A stretch of 64,000 bases of DNA from Terriglobia bacterium (GCA_021325275.1 JAJPHL010000005.1:114925-178924), one strand, 5' to 3'. Counted from the first letter of the stretch, positions 1 to 11,198 are shown. Program-made: numbers and translations. The notes: generated by a model from the sequence alone, not told the origin.

Positions 1-157
1 TACTTCTGCCACTTGACATCCACCCCCTTTAAATTCCGAACGCTCTACGATCTTGCAAATCGCGTTTTGAGTCAAGAGCAATTATAACAGGCTTCGCTTC
101 TACCGCCCGGCGCGTCTTTGCGATAGACTGGAAGATCATCCGGGACGGAAAAGATCC

Positions 158-1426
158 ATGGAAAATGTCCTTGCCATTCTACTGGCCGGAGGCGCCGGCG
201 AACGCCTTTATCCGCTCACACGCGACCGTGCTAAGCCGGCGGTGTGCTTTGGTGGAAACTATCGCATCATCGATATCACGCTCTCAAATTGCATCAATTC
301 CGGATTGCGCCGCCAACTGATCCTGACACAGTACAAAGCGCTTTCGCTGAATCGCCACATTCGTCTCGGCTGGAATATTCTTTCCAATGAACTCGGCGAA
401 TTCATCGAGATCATTCCGCCGACCAAACGCGTTTCCGACGATTGGTATCGCGGCACGGCCGACGCGATTTACCAGAATCTGCATACCATCGTGCAGGAAG
501 GTCCCGAGCACGTGCTGGTGCTGGCCGCCGATCACATCTACAAAATGAATTACGCGCCGATGCTCGAGCAGCACCGCCGCTCGGGCGCCGATATCACCGT
601 CGCCACGATTCTCGAAAAGCCCGAAGAGACGCAACGCTTTGGGGTTGCGGAACTCGAATCCGATGGACGCTTCGTCGGCTTCGAGGAAAAACCCAAAGTC
701 CCGAGGCGGCGCTCGCCCTACAATCCCGATTACGTCAGCGCGTCGATGGGAATTTACGTTTTTAACACGGCGACGCTGGTGCGCATGCTGCGCGACGACG
801 CGCTCGACGAAACGTCGAGCCACGACTTCGGAAAAAACATCATCCCCAAAGCGATCCACGAGTCGAAAGTGTATTCTTTCAATTTCGTCGACGAAAACCA
901 GAAGGAAGCGCTCTACTGGCGCGACGTGGGAACGCTCGACGCCTACTACGAAGCGAACATGGACCTGGTCTCGGTGTCGCCGGTGTTCAATATGTACGAT
1001 CGCCACTGGCCGATCCGCACGCGGCAAGAACAGCATCCGCCGGCGAAATTCGTTTTCGCGCAAGAGGGTGGACCGCACGAAGGCCGGCGCATGGGCGTGG
1101 CGCTCGATTCCATCGTGTCGCCGGGATGCATTGTCTCGGGCGGTCGCGTGACGAACAGCGTTTTGTCGCCGAACGTCCGCATCAATAGCTACTCCGAAGT
1201 GGATTCGAGCATTTTGTTTTGGAATGTCGTGGTCGGACGACGCAGCCGCATTCGCCGCGCCATCATCGACCGCGACGTGGAGATTCCCGAGAACACCGAG
1301 ATCGGTTTCAATCACGATCTCGATCGCTCCCGCGGCTACATCGTCACGGAAAACGGAATTACGGTGGTGCCCAGTCCAGTGCAGACGCTGGAGGGCGCCG
1401 AAGAACTTGGTTATCGCGCGGAATAG
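158..1426 (+). CDS. glgC: glucose-1-phosphate adenylyltransferase (ADP-glucose pyrophosphorylase)
   Basis: Makes ADP-glucose from ATP and glucose-1-phosphate, the committed cytosolic step of bacterial glycogen synthesis. The 422-residue protein has the family length. Its N-terminus carries the nucleotidyltransferase signature LAGGAGERLYPLT followed by RAKPAV, and YRIIDITLSNCINSG follows as in bacterial GlgC. VLAADHIYKMNY (about residue 120) matches the GlgC metal-binding Asp segment, and YWRDVGTLDAYYEANMDL (about 250) is the conserved substrate-side block. The C-terminal third has the left-handed beta-helix hexapeptide pattern (SPGCIVSGGRVTNSVLS). The ATG at 158 gives the expected N-terminus. 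Eno starts 18 nt downstream, so the genes are probably co-transcribed. Identity is secure; allosteric behaviour cannot be read from the sequence. Confidence 0.97.
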   Translation: MENVLAILLAGGAGERLYPLTRDRAKPAVCFGGNYRIIDITLSNCINSGLRRQLILTQYKALSLNRHIRLGWNILSNELGEFIEIIPPTKRVSDDWYRGTADAIYQNLHTIVQEGPEHVLVLAADHIYKMNYAPMLEQHRRSGADITVATILEKPEETQRFGVAELESDGRFVGFEEKPKVPRRRSPYNPDYVSASMGIYVFNTATLVRMLRDDALDETSSHDFGKNIIPKAIHESKVYSFNFVDENQKEALYWRDVGTLDAYYEANMDLVSVSPVFNMYDRHWPIRTRQEQHPPAKFVFAQEGGPHEGRRMGVALDSIVSPGCIVSGGRVTNSVLSPNVRINSYSEVDSSILFWNVVVGRRSRIRRAIIDRDVEIPENTEIGFNHDLDRSRGYIVTENGITVVPSPVQTLEGAEELGYRAE

Positions 1427-2718
<1,292 letters not shown>

Positions 2719-2719
<1 letters not shown>

Positions 2720-4275
2720 TGGCTAGACCGAAGCCAGTAATTTTGTGCATCCTCGACGGCTGGGGTTACAATCCCAGCAAGCATGGCAACGCCATTGCGA
2801 TGGCAAACACGCCGAATATCGACAAACTCGCGGCCGACTATCCGCACACCTTGATTCATACTTCGGGTCCTTACGTGGGATTGCCCGAGGGACAGATGGG
2901 CAACAGCGAAGTGGGCCATTTGAATATGGGCGCGGGCCGCATCATTCACATGGATATCACGCGCCTCGACCTGAAGATCGCAAACGGCGAATTCTTCCGC
3001 GAGCCGTTGCTGGTGCAAGCGATGGAGCGCGGTCGCACAAACCAATTGCACTTGATCGGCTTGGTTTCCGACGGTGGTGTGCACTCGCACATTACTCATC
3101 TCTACGCGTTGCTGCGGATGGCCGCCGAACAAAAAGTGGAGCGCGTTTTCGTGCATGCGTTCATGGACGGTCGCGACACGCCGCCGGAATCGGGCGCGGG
3201 ATTTCTCGAAGCGCTTGAGGGCGAGACGCGCAAGTACAAGGTGGGCGGCTCTAATGGAGCAAAGCTGGCGAGCGTCAGCGGGCGCTACTACGCCATGGAT
3301 CGCGACAAACGGTGGGAGCGCACGGAGCGTGCGTATCGCGCGATGGTCCTAGGTGAAGGCCGTAAAGCTTCTTCCGCGGTGGAAGCGGTCAAGCAAAGCT
3401 ATGAAAAGAACATCACCGATGAGTTCATCGAGCCGGTGGTGATCACCGGCGCGGGGGGCGAGCCGGTCGCGCGTGTACACGACGACGATGCGGTGATCTT
3501 TTTCAATTTCCGCGCCGATCGCGCGCGACAAATGACCAGCGCTCTAACCGGTCCCGAGCGCGGCGGGGTCGAGATGCCGGGCGGCGCGCCGTTGCGGAAG
3601 AATTTGTTTCTTGTGATGATGACGCAATACGACAAGAACGTGAAGGCGCCCTACGTGATTGCGCCGGAATCGCCCGCGAATATTCTGGCAAACTCCTTGG
3701 CCGCCGCGAATCTGCGCAACATACGTATCGCCGAGACCGAGAAGTACGCGCACGTCACGTATTTTTTCAACGGCGGCAACGAAAAACCGTATCTCGGCGA
3801 GGAACGCATGATGATTCCGTCGCCGAAAGTCGCAACCTACGATTTGATGCCGGAGATGAGCGCGTTCGGCGTCGCCGAGGCCGCGGTGAAAGCAATCGAA
3901 GGCGGCGAGATGGATTGCATCGTGATGAATTTCGCCAACGCCGACATGGTGGGACATTCCGGCAAAATTCCGCCGACGATCAAAGCCGTGGAAACCGTCG
4001 ACGGCTGTGTGGGTGGAATTTACGAAGCGCTCAAACGCAAGGGCGGCGCGATGATTGTGACCGCCGATCACGGCAACGCCGAGTTGATGATCGACCCGGC
4101 GACGGGCGGCCCGCACACGTATCACACGACGAATCCCGTGCCGTTGACGCTCGTATCAGAGGGTCACACATCGTTGAGAAAAGATGGTTCGTTGCGCGAC
4201 TTGGCGCCCACGATTCTCGCGCTGATGGGTTTGCAAGCACCGCAGGAAATGACTGGGAGGGACATCCGTGTTTGA
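2719..4275 (+). CDS. gpmI: 2,3-bisphosphoglycerate-independent phosphoglycerate mutase
   Basis: Interconverts 3- and 2-phosphoglycerate, the step before enolase. It is a 518-residue, two-domain, Mn-dependent member of the alkaline-phosphatase superfamily. The frame stays open far upstream into eno, but the true start is the ATG at 2719, which gives the family N-terminus MARPKPVILCILDGWG. The phosphoserine-forming nucleophile is in GQMGNSEVGHLNMGAGR. Metal ligands are visible in NFANADMVGHSG and VTADHGNAELM, and the phosphatase-like insertion has AFMDGRDTPP. The stop overlaps the next start by 8 nt. Identity is secure. Confidence 0.97.
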
Positions 4276-4711
4276 TCGCACAGGGCCGAAGTATGATCGC
4301 TCAGGTTCGAGCCGCGGGCGGGCGCCGGCCGTCAAACGGCCAGACAGGTCGGATTTTCCGCCACGGCTCATCGCCAAACTAACCAAAGGGCAGGAAACGC
4401 GCATCCAGGAGTTGATTCGCCAGGTTCATGAAAAACGTGTGGGCGATTCGCTCGCGCTCGTAGAGCAAGCCCTCGCCGACTGGCGCGCCGGCGCACTCGC
4501 GACGTTGAAAGTGGACGACGCGATGCGAAAACACCTGCAACTTTCCACGCGCTATTTCGCGCGCTACGCCAACACCGCCGCGCGCGACATGGAAGCGATC
4601 AGCATCGTGGAGGAAGCGAAAGACTTGGGATTCCTCAACGACGAGGAGTTTCGCGGCCTGACGAGAATCGAGAGTGTCCCTAAATTTCCGCCTAGACCTC
4701 CAAGGCCCTGA
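4268..4711 (+). CDS. hypothetical 147-residue protein downstream of gpmI
   Basis: Not recognised. It starts at a GTG (4268) preceded by a strong Shine-Dalgarno (GGGAGGG, 4255-4261) that lies inside the end of gpmI, so it is probably coupled to gpmI translation. The N-terminal 45 residues are basic, Ser/Pro-rich and probably disordered. Residues 50-140 look all-alpha and charged, with no signal peptide or membrane segment, and the tail is Pro-rich ([10 protein letters not shown]). No catalytic motif is visible. The 3' end overlaps the end of convergent uvrB by 20 nt. It may be a small cytosolic helical protein; no function is proposed. Confidence 0.75.
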   Translation: MFDRTGPKYDRSGSSRGRAPAVKRPDRSDFPPRLIAKLTKGQETRIQELIRQVHEKRVGDSLALVEQALADWRAGALATLKVDDAMRKHLQLSTRYFARYANTAARDMEAISIVEEAKDLGFLNDEEFRGLTRIESVPKFPPRPPRP

Positions 4712-6668
4712 GCTCTTTAATCCGGTCGCGGAGTTTAGCCGCTTTCTCGAACTCGAACTGCTTGGCGGCTTCTTTCATCTGCTTCTCCAGATCGGCGATC
4801 ACGGAATCGCGCTGTTCCGTCGTCGCGATAGCGTCGTCCGGTACGTCCATCGGTACGGTGACATAATCGCCTTCCGCGACAGCCACCAAGCTCATGTCGA
4901 TCGGGCGAATGATCGATTGTGGCGTGATGTCGTTATCGCGATTGTAGGCAAGCTGCTTTTCGCGACGCCGTGTGGTTTCCTCGATCGCGCGCTGCATCGA
5001 TCCGGTCATTTGATCGGCGTACAGAATCGCACGGCCGTTCAGGTGCCGCGCGGCGCGCCCCATCGTTTGAATGAGCGATCCTTGCGAACGCAAAAATCCC
5101 TCTTTGTCGGCGTCGAGAATCGCCACGAGCGATACTTCCGGTAAATCGAGACCTTCGCGCAACAAGTTGATGCCGATCAGCACGTCGAACTCGCCCCGCC
5201 GCAGGTCGCGCAAAATCTTGATGCGATCGAGCACTTCCACTTCCGAGTGCAGATAGCGGCAGCGCACGCCGACCTCGGTGTAATACTCGCTCAAGTCCTC
5301 GGCCATACGTTTCGTCAGCGTGGTCACGAGCACGCGTTCGTTTTGCTCGGCGCGCCGGCGAATTTCGTTCAGCAAGTCGTCGACTTGTCCCTTCACCGGA
5401 CGAATTTCCACTTCCGGATCGACCAGACCCGTGGGGCGAATGATTTGCTCGACAAAAACGCCGGCGGTTTTTGTCAACTCGTACGGTCCCGGCGTGGCGG
5501 AGACGTAGACCACTTGATTCACGCGATGCTCGAACTCCTCGAACGTTAGCGGACGATTGTCGAGCGCCGACGGCATACGGAATCCAAATGACACGAGGTT
5601 TTCCTTGCGCGAGCGATCGCCCGGGAGCATGCCGCGAAGCTGCGGAACCGTCTGGTGGCTTTCGTCGATGAACATGAGCGAGTCGCGCGGAAGATAGTCG
5701 AGGAGCGTGGGCGGCGCTTCGCCGGGTAAGCGGCCGGAAAAATGGCGCGAATAATTCTCGATCCCGTGGCAGTAGCCGATTTCACGCATCATCTCCAAGT
5801 CGAACATGGTGCGCTGCGTGAGACGCTGCGCTTCCACGAGTTTTCCCTGCGCGATCAGCTGCGGCTTCCACCACTCCAGCTCTTTCATGATGCTTTCCAT
5901 CGCGCGATTCCGCGTGTCGTTGTCCATCACGTAGTGCGTCTTCGGATAGATCGCCAGCCGCAGATACGTTTGCCGGACTTGTCCCAGCAGTGGATCGATT
6001 TGGGCGAGGCTTTCCACCTCGTCGCCCCACAGTTCGATGCGATAGGCGTGTTCGTCGTACGCCGGGTAGACCTCGATGATGTCGCCGCGCACGCGAAATC
6101 CGCCGCGGCGAAAGTCCGTATCGTGGCGCTCGTACTGAATTTCCACGAGACGGCGCATGATTTCGTTGCGCGAAATGCGCTGGCCTTTCTCGAGCATCAG
6201 CAACATGCCGTAATACGCTTCCGGCGATCCCAAGCCGTAGATGCACGACACGCTGGCGACAATCACGCAGTCGCGCCGTTCAAAGAGCGATCGCGTGGCC
6301 GACAGGCGCAAGCGGTCGAGTTCCTCGTTGATGGTAGCTTCCTTCTCGATGTAGGTATCGCTCGCGGGAATGTACGCTTCGGGTTGATAGTAATCGTAGT
6401 AGCTGACGAAATACTCCACCGCGTTGTTCGGGAAGAACGATTTGAACTCGTGATAAAGCTGCGCGGCGAGCGTTTTGTTGTGCGCGAGCACGAGCGTGGG
6501 CCGCCCGATTTCCTCGATGACCTTGGCCATCGTGTACGTTTTCCCCGACCCTGTGACGCCGAGCAGAACTTGATGCTGTTCGCCGTCGCGCAGGCCGCGC
6601 ACGAGCTGCGGGATGGCTGTCACCTGGTCGCCGCAAGGGCGATAGTCGCACTTGAGTTGGAATTCCAT
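4692..6668 (-). CDS. uvrB: UvrABC excinuclease subunit B
   Basis: DNA-damage-verification helicase of nucleotide excision repair, which loads onto DNA with UvrA and recruits UvrC. It has 658 residues, close to the usual size. Walker A is [17 protein letters not shown] (about 40). The damage-probing beta-hairpin lies in [20 protein letters not shown]. The Walker B region is [10 protein letters not shown], helicase motif VI is [19 protein letters not shown], and the C-terminal UvrC-binding UVR motif is [17 protein letters not shown]. It follows a small gene by 6 nt and converges on the gpmI cluster with a 20-nt overlap. No SOS (LexA) box was recognised upstream. Confidence 0.98.
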   Translation of the reverse strand: MEFQLKCDYRPCGDQVTAIPQLVRGLRDGEQHQVLLGVTGSGKTYTMAKVIEEIGRPTLVLAHNKTLAAQLYHEFKSFFPNNAVEYFVSYYDYYQPEAYIPASDTYIEKEATINEELDRLRLSATRSLFERRDCVIVASVSCIYGLGSPEAYYGMLLMLEKGQRISRNEIMRRLVEIQYERHDTDFRRGGFRVRGDIIEVYPAYDEHAYRIELWGDEVESLAQIDPLLGQVRQTYLRLAIYPKTHYVMDNDTRNRAMESIMKELEWWKPQLIAQGKLVEAQRLTQRTMFDLEMMREIGYCHGIENYSRHFSGRLPGEAPPTLLDYLPRDSLMFIDESHQTVPQLRGMLPGDRSRKENLVSFGFRMPSALDNRPLTFEEFEHRVNQVVYVSATPGPYELTKTAGVFVEQIIRPTGLVDPEVEIRPVKGQVDDLLNEIRRRAEQNERVLVTTLTKRMAEDLSEYYTEVGVRCRYLHSEVEVLDRIKILRDLRRGEFDVLIGINLLREGLDLPEVSLVAILDADKEGFLRSQGSLIQTMGRAARHLNGRAILYADQMTGSMQRAIEETTRRREKQLAYNRDNDITPQSIIRPIDMSLVAVAEGDYVTVPMDVPDDAIATTEQRDSVIADLEKQMKEAAKQFEFEKAAKLRDRIKELRALEV

Positions 6669-6674
6669 CGGGGC

Positions 6675-6944
6675 TTAGGGGGTTACGTTGCCGGCGGATC
6701 CTAGTTGGAGTTGCTTTCTGACAGCGGCTCGGATCGCTGCTATGTCGGGATGTAGCCGGTCGAATTCTTCAACAAAGCGCGCCAAGTCTTCTTCGCATTC
6801 CCGCCGCTGTTCAGGAGTCATGTACTTGAAGCTACTCGTTCGATCGTAGCCTTCCTCGTCGTACACCGGCGTGCCGTCTTCGAAACGCAACTCTTCCGGC
6901 ATTCCACAAATGGTCTTGTCCAGCGGCGCGATTTCCCGATCCAT
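6675..6944 (-). CDS. hypothetical 89-residue acidic protein upstream of uvrB
   Basis: Not recognised. The frame is open further upstream, but that would overlap the divergent ketosynthase gene. The ATG at 6944 (MDREIAPLDKTICGMPEE) is preferred. A perfect TATAAT on the minus strand sits only about 5 nt upstream of it (6948-6958 region), so the mRNA may have a very short leader. The protein is acidic, with aromatic and Asp/Glu-rich sequence (FEDGTPVYDEEGYDRTSSF) and a helical second half, and has no membrane segment. It ends 6 nt before uvrB and is probably in the same transcript. Confidence 0.6.
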   Translation of the reverse strand: MDREIAPLDKTICGMPEELRFEDGTPVYDEEGYDRTSSFKYMTPEQRRECEEDLARFVEEFDRLHPDIAAIRAAVRKQLQLGSAGNVTP

Positions 6945-6993
6945 GTCCTGATTATACTCCTGAGCAAGGGCGCGCTCGTCCGCGCACCTAAGT

Positions 6994-8046
6994 GTGGTAA
7001 ATTCAAGTTGCCTCCCGGAAAGGGGACCCTGTCTGGCCACCGAAAGCACGTCGCCCTCCTCAGAATTTGTGAAACGCCTAGAAGCCGCGATCGCGGGGTG
7101 GGGATTTGCCCTCGGCTCCTCCGCCGTCGCGTCCGCCGAGGTCGACCGCCAGTTCGGTCTCACCGAAGGAACGCTGGAGCGCAAGACCGGCATCGAGTCC
7201 CTGGCGCGCGCGGCCGGCGGATCAAGCGAAGTCACGCTGGCGCGCGACGCTTGTCAGGCCGCCGCCGGCGGGTCGCTCGCCGAGGTCGACTTGCTGTTGG
7301 CCACGAGCGAAACCAACGTGGGACATCCCGCGCTGGCGGCCGCGCTGCACGAATCGCTCGATTTGCCCTCGACCTGCGCGGCCATGGATATCGGCGGGGC
7401 GTGTGCCGGCTTACTCCACGCGTTTTCCGTGGCGAAAGCGATGCTCGCCTCGGGATTGCGGCGCGCGGTGCTGGTGGTCGCTTCGGAAGTACACAGCCGC
7501 TGGTTCACGCCGGAGAAAGTCACGTGGAAATTGGGCGCGCTTTTCGGCGACGGCGCATGCGCCTTCCTGCTGCGCTCCGCATCCGACGCGCCGTCCACGG
7601 CGTTTCGCCTCGGCGACTTCACGTTCGGATGCGACACCTCGTTCGCCGACACGATTCGCGTGAATCTCAAGGACACCGAGAGCGAAGAACTAGCCGTCGA
7701 TTTCCGCGGCATGGTGCTGGCCGACGTCGTTTTGAATCTGCTCAGTGAAATTGCCGCCGATTTCGAGGACCGCATCCATACCGCGCGCGCCGATTTCGCG
7801 GCGTACGCGATTCATCAGCCGAATCCGCGACTGGTAGAGATTTTCTCGCGGCAAACCGGCGTGCCTCTCGATAAAATCCCCGCCGTGGCGCGCACCGCCG
7901 GCAATTTAGGATCGGCGACCTGCGGAGTGAGCCTGTGCCACATTCTTTCGGCCCTCAGCCGCGAAGAACATCCTGGACCAGTACTGATGGCCTCGGTGGG
8001 ACCCGGCCTACAATGGGCCGCCACGTGCCTGCAAACGCAGTCCTAG
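6994..8046 (+). CDS. 3-oxoacyl-ACP synthase III (FabH)-like ketosynthase
   Basis: Thiolase-fold condensing enzyme of the FabH family. The catalytic triad is visible: Cys in MDIGGACAGLLHAF, His in YAIHQPNPRLVEIF and Asn in RTAGNLGSATCGVSL. KTGIESLARA near residue 65 matches the FabH N-terminal block. Length is about 350 residues if translation begins at the GTG at 6994. An in-frame GTG at 7069 lies closer to where homology begins, so the start is uncertain. The neighbours are not fatty-acid genes (uvrB side and a VWA protein), so it may be a specialised ketosynthase and not the housekeeping FabH. It is divergent from the 89-residue gene. Confidence 0.85.
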   Translation: MVNSSCLPERGPCLATESTSPSSEFVKRLEAAIAGWGFALGSSAVASAEVDRQFGLTEGTLERKTGIESLARAAGGSSEVTLARDACQAAAGGSLAEVDLLLATSETNVGHPALAAALHESLDLPSTCAAMDIGGACAGLLHAFSVAKAMLASGLRRAVLVVASEVHSRWFTPEKVTWKLGALFGDGACAFLLRSASDAPSTAFRLGDFTFGCDTSFADTIRVNLKDTESEELAVDFRGMVLADVVLNLLSEIAADFEDRIHTARADFAAYAIHQPNPRLVEIFSRQTGVPLDKIPAVARTAGNLGSATCGVSLCHILSALSREEHPGPVLMASVGPGLQWAATCLQTQS

Positions 8047-8092
8047 TAACTTCGTTTCCCAAAACTTCGGTAGAATAGAAGCAACCGTAGAG

Positions 8093-9028
8093 ATGCCGCG
8101 AAGCGTCCATTATCGTGTGAGGTTGTATTTCATCGCCGCGCTTGCGCTGGTGACAATGGCGGTACCCTTCGCCGCGCAGCAGACCCCTACGTTTGGATCG
8201 CTCACCCAGCTCGTTCCGCTCTACGCCACGGTTCTCGACAAGCACAAGAACTCCATCGCCAGTTTGAAACGCGAGGATTTCCGAGTCTTCGAGGACGAAG
8301 TTCCGCAGAAGATCAAGGATTTCCGCCGCGAAGACGTTCCGGTTTCGATCTGCATCGTTGTGGACAACTCCGGCAGCATGCGCGAGAAGCGCCTGCGCGT
8401 GGCGGCCGCGGCCATGACATTCGTGAAAACGTCGAACCCACAGGACGAAGTTTGCATCGTGAATTTCAACGAGGACTATTACCTCGATCGCGATTTCACG
8501 AGCAATCCCGACGACCTGAAGGACGCGCTTGAGAAAATCGATTCCCGCGGCGGCACGGCGTTCTACGATTCGCTGATCGCGTCGATGGACCACTTGCGCG
8601 ATAGCGGCAGAAAAGTGAAAAAAGTGCTGCTGGTTGTCACCGACGGCGTCGATAACGCCAGCCGCTCCACGCTCGAACAAACCGAGCGCGCGGCGCACGA
8701 ATCCGACGTGGTGATTTACACGATCGGATTGTTCAGCGATGAGCGCGGCCGCGATTTGAAGCGCGCCAAAAGAGCGCTCGATACGATTTCCGAAGCCAGC
8801 GGCGGCTTGGCCTTCTTCCCCAACGACGTGCACGAAGTGGAAGCGATCGCCACGCAAATTGCGCACGACATCCGTAATCAATACGTGATTACCTACACGC
8901 CGGCCACCGAATCGCCGGCGGGCACGTTCCACAAGATCCGCGTGGAAGCGACGCAGGGCAAGGACAAACTGCTGGTGCGCACGCGCACCGGTTACTACAC
9001 GCCGAAAAAAATGGCAGGATCGAATTGA
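8093..9028 (+). CDS. secreted VWA-domain protein (acidobacterial VWFA-related type)
   Basis: 311 residues with an N-terminal signal peptide (hydrophobic LYFIAALALVTMAVPF, ending about AAQQT). The segment with SLKREDFRVFEDEVPQKI is typical of acidobacterial VWFA-related proteins, where it precedes the VWA fold. The metal-ion-dependent adhesion site is DNSGSM (about residue 92), followed by the conserved Thr region GGTAFYDS and the Asp in VTDGVDNASRS. The C-terminus (HDIRNQYVITYTPATESPAGTFHKI) is the usual end block. It is probably a periplasmic or surface ligand-binding protein. The stop overlaps the next TTG start by 4 nt. Two further paralogues lie at 11.4-14.0 kb. Confidence 0.9.
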   Translation: MPRSVHYRVRLYFIAALALVTMAVPFAAQQTPTFGSLTQLVPLYATVLDKHKNSIASLKREDFRVFEDEVPQKIKDFRREDVPVSICIVVDNSGSMREKRLRVAAAAMTFVKTSNPQDEVCIVNFNEDYYLDRDFTSNPDDLKDALEKIDSRGGTAFYDSLIASMDHLRDSGRKVKKVLLVVTDGVDNASRSTLEQTERAAHESDVVIYTIGLFSDERGRDLKRAKRALDTISEASGGLAFFPNDVHEVEAIATQIAHDIRNQYVITYTPATESPAGTFHKIRVEATQGKDKLLVRTRTGYYTPKKMAGSN

Positions 9029-9264
9029 CCACCGCCCTCCGCTTCCTGTGGATTGCATCGCGCGGCTACCGGCTCACTCCCTGGCGGAGTCCTTACTTGA
9101 AGTGGCGGATTGAAACGTACTCGGGTCTGCCCGCTTCGAAAGTCACCTTCACCGATTTCTGGAAATTCACTTGGCGCGAACGCGCGAAACTCGGCCGCTT
9201 CCTTCAATGGACGTCGGAGATGGATGCATATCGCCACAACCCTCGCGGCGACGCTCGCGTATAA
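9025..9264 (+). CDS. small hypothetical protein (79 residues)
   Basis: Starts at TTG (9025) overlapping the VWA stop by 4 nt, which suggests coupling. The protein is basic and aromatic, with many Trp and Arg residues (LRFLWIASRGYRLTPW, FTDFWKFTWRERAKLGRF), and has no clear membrane helix. Short proteins of this character are familiar in acidobacterial genomes, but I know no function for them. The N-terminal part could bind a membrane surface through an amphipathic helix; that is inference. Confidence 0.6.
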   Translation: MTTALRFLWIASRGYRLTPWRSPYLKWRIETYSGLPASKVTFTDFWKFTWRERAKLGRFLQWTSEMDAYRHNPRGDARV

Positions 9265-9288
9265 TCAGTCCTTCAAGATTTCCACCAC

Positions 9289-9384
9289 ATGGCGTGGACG
9301 GCCGACCGAAAGATCGTGGCAGTCGCGATGGGTTGGCAGGCGACGCCGTGGAAGTTTACACCAGAAGGAACTTCGGCTAGATAA
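9289..9384 (+). CDS. possible 31-residue ORF
   Basis: The ATG at 9289 opens a short frame encoding MAWTADRKIVAVAMGWQA and ending TSAR. A TATAAT (about 9260-9265) precedes it by roughly 24 nt, but there is no good Shine-Dalgarno. It runs 8 nt into the end of the convergent zinc-ribbon gene. It fills an otherwise empty 112-nt gap and may be noise. Confidence 0.2.
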   Translation: MAWTADRKIVAVAMGWQATPWKFTPEGTSAR

Positions 9385-9649
9385 ACGCCACCGACTGCAC
9401 GCCCGACACTTCAATCCTCTTGCGGCAGCGCGGATTCTTGCACATCACAATATCGTCCTTGCGGACCATGTACGGCTTGGCGGCGGCGAAGCGGCGGCGG
9501 TCTTCTTCGTTCGCGCGCGGCGGCAGCGCGTTCTTCTTGCGGCGCACGACCCAGCGGAGATCGTAGGTTTCCACTTGCCGGCAGGACGGACAATTCAGTG
9601 AGGCCGGCTTGGTCTCTTCGGTTTCGGTGAAAAAATCGCGTTCATCCAT
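9377..9649 (-). CDS. small zinc-ribbon-like hypothetical protein
   Basis: 90 residues. Two Cys pairs, CPSC (about residue 20) and CKNPRC (about 70), are spaced like a split zinc ribbon, with a basic stretch between (LRWVVRRKKNALPPRAN). There is no signal peptide. Its start overlaps the end of the upstream FtsH-ectodomain-like gene by 8 nt, so the two are probably translated together. Zinc binding is inferred from the Cys spacing; the target is unknown. Confidence 0.65.
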   Translation of the reverse strand: MDERDFFTETEETKPASLNCPSCRQVETYDLRWVVRRKKNALPPRANEEDRRRFAAAKPYMVRKDDIVMCKNPRCRKRIEVSGVQSVAFI

Positions 9650-10040
9650 TTTGGATTGGGGCAGGGCCGGCTTTTCTGCGAACGGCCAGCACTCCTACGA
9701 TCCATCCTATCACCAGCGCGGGAATGCCAACGGCCAACACCGTCGGCCAAGACGAATCCTGCTCGTCGAAGTAGGCTTCCGAGTGCTCCGCGATGTCGTC
9801 GGCGAGCTGCGGGTCGAGATAGGGCAGGTTGGCGTGAAACGTCTTGCCGTCCTTGTATTTTCCCGAAACGCTGAAGCCGTGAATCTCGAGTTGGTCGAGT
9901 TGATCGCCTTCGAGGTCGCGCGAGAATTGCGAATAGCTGATTTCCTCGGCGCGAGAAGCCCGCCGCATCTCCAGCCAGATTCCCGCCGTGACGCCGACGA
10001 GCAATACGACAAACAACGCAACCTTGAGACCCTGGCTCAC
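9642..10040 (-). CDS. membrane protein resembling the FtsH periplasmic domain, without ATPase
   Basis: 132 residues. A first transmembrane helix (VALFVVLLVGVTAGIWL) is followed by a periplasmic segment with YSQFSRDLEGDQLDQLEIHG, then VSGKYKDGKTFHANLPYLD. This pattern closely resembles the N-terminal extracellular domain of FtsH proteases (S-x-F-...-V-x-x-V-x-I-x-G ... F-x-T-x-x-P). A second helix (LAVGIPALVIGWIVGVLAV) follows and the protein then stops. The AAA and zinc-protease domains of FtsH are absent, and the next ORF is unrelated. It may be a free-standing modulator of FtsH or a remnant; the first is inference. Confidence 0.65.
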   Translation of the reverse strand: MSQGLKVALFVVLLVGVTAGIWLEMRRASRAEEISYSQFSRDLEGDQLDQLEIHGFSVSGKYKDGKTFHANLPYLDPQLADDIAEHSEAYFDEQDSSWPTVLAVGIPALVIGWIVGVLAVRRKAGPAPIQNG

Positions 10041-10067
10041 GAGTCCAGCTTATCGCAGGCTGGTGTC

Positions 10068-11198
10068 TTACGCGCGCTCCTCGATCGCCACCCAGGGCTG
10101 GCCGTCCGGCGGACCCATGTACTCGGCGCGCGGGCGGATCAGACGGTTGTGGCGCAGTTGTTCCAGCACGTGCGCGGTCCACCCGGAAATGCGGCTTACC
10201 GCGAAAATCGGCGTGAAGAGGTCGATGGGAATGCCCAGCACGTAATACGTCGACGCCGAATAGAAATCGACGTTGGCGTTAAGACCTTTTTCGCGCTTCA
10301 CCAGTTCTTCCACCGCCTGCGACATGCGGAACCACTTGAGATCGCCGGTTTCACGGCCCAGCGCTTCCGACATTTGCCGCAAGTGGGTGGCCCGCGGGTC
10401 TTCGGTGTGATACACGCGATGTCCGAAGCCGGAGATTTTCTTTTTGTCCTTCAGCATTTGCCCCACGCCCTCGAGCGCGGCTTGCTCGTCGGGGAATTGC
10501 AGCAGCAATTTCATCACGGCTTCGTTGGCGCCGCCGTGCAGCGGACCCTTCAACGTGCCGATGCCCGACACCACGGCCGAATGCACGTCGGAAAGCGTCG
10601 CCGCCGTGACGCGCGCCGCAAACGTCGACGCGTTCAATTCGTGATCGGCGTGCAGCACCAGCGCCACGTCCATGGCGCGCTCGCCGTTGGGTCCGGGGGC
10701 TTGGCCGTTCAGCATTTCCAGAAACGCCGCCGCGTGACTGGCCGCGGGATTCGCCTCCAACGGCCGCCTGCCGTTGCGCAGGCGATCGAAAAACGCCACC
10801 AGCATGGCGATCTGTGAGGTCAAGCGAATCGCTTTGCGCAGATTCGCGGCGTCGGACATGTCATGCGCGTCGGGATCGAAGTGGCTGAGCATCGACACCG
10901 CGGTGCGCAGCACGTCCATGGGCGCGGCATTTGGCAGGCTATCGAGAAATCCGATCACCGCATCGGGCAAGTGGCGCTCCGCCGACATCTGCGCGCGCAA
11001 CTCGGCGAGTTGCCGCCGGTTCGGCAGCGATCCGTACCAAAGCAAGTACGCCGTTTCCTCAAACGTTGCGTGCGTCGCCAGGGTATGGATGTTGTATCCG
11101 CGATAACTGAGGACGCCCTTGTTTCCGTCGATGTAACAAATAGAAGACTCGCCCGCAACGACGTCTTCCAAACCTTCTTTGAATGCTGCTTCCGCCAT
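10068..11198 (-). CDS. citrate synthase (short bacterial / 2-methylcitrate synthase-like form)
   Basis: Condenses acetyl-CoA or propionyl-CoA with oxaloacetate. It has 376 residues, the shorter bacterial length. The ATG at 11198 has a good Shine-Dalgarno (GAGAGG); the frame is open upstream but that part is intergenic repeat. Catalytic histidines are in LVLHADHELNASTFAAR and GPLHGGANEAVMKLL, and the CoA/Asp region is GFGHRVYHTEDPRATHLR. YRGYNIHTLATHATFEE near residue 30 is typical of the short family. Citrate and methylcitrate synthase cannot be separated reliably by eye. No prp genes are adjacent, which favours citrate synthase. Confidence 0.93.
   Translation of the reverse strand: MAEAAFKEGLEDVVAGESSICYIDGNKGVLSYRGYNIHTLATHATFEETAYLLWYGSLPNRRQLAELRAQMSAERHLPDAVIGFLDSLPNAAPMDVLRTAVSMLSHFDPDAHDMSDAANLRKAIRLTSQIAMLVAFFDRLRNGRRPLEANPAASHAAAFLEMLNGQAPGPNGERAMDVALVLHADHELNASTFAARVTAATLSDVHSAVVSGIGTLKGPLHGGANEAVMKLLLQFPDEQAALEGVGQMLKDKKKISGFGHRVYHTEDPRATHLRQMSEALGRETGDLKWFRMSQAVEELVKREKGLNANVDFYSASTYYVLGIPIDLFTPIFAVSRISGWTAHVLEQLRHNRLIRPRAEYMGPPDGQPWVAIEERA

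Noticed and set aside
13..88. TTGACA at 13-18 and TATAAC at 83-88 as a glgC promoter
   Set aside because: They are about 64 nt apart; neither has a partner box at 16-18 nt.
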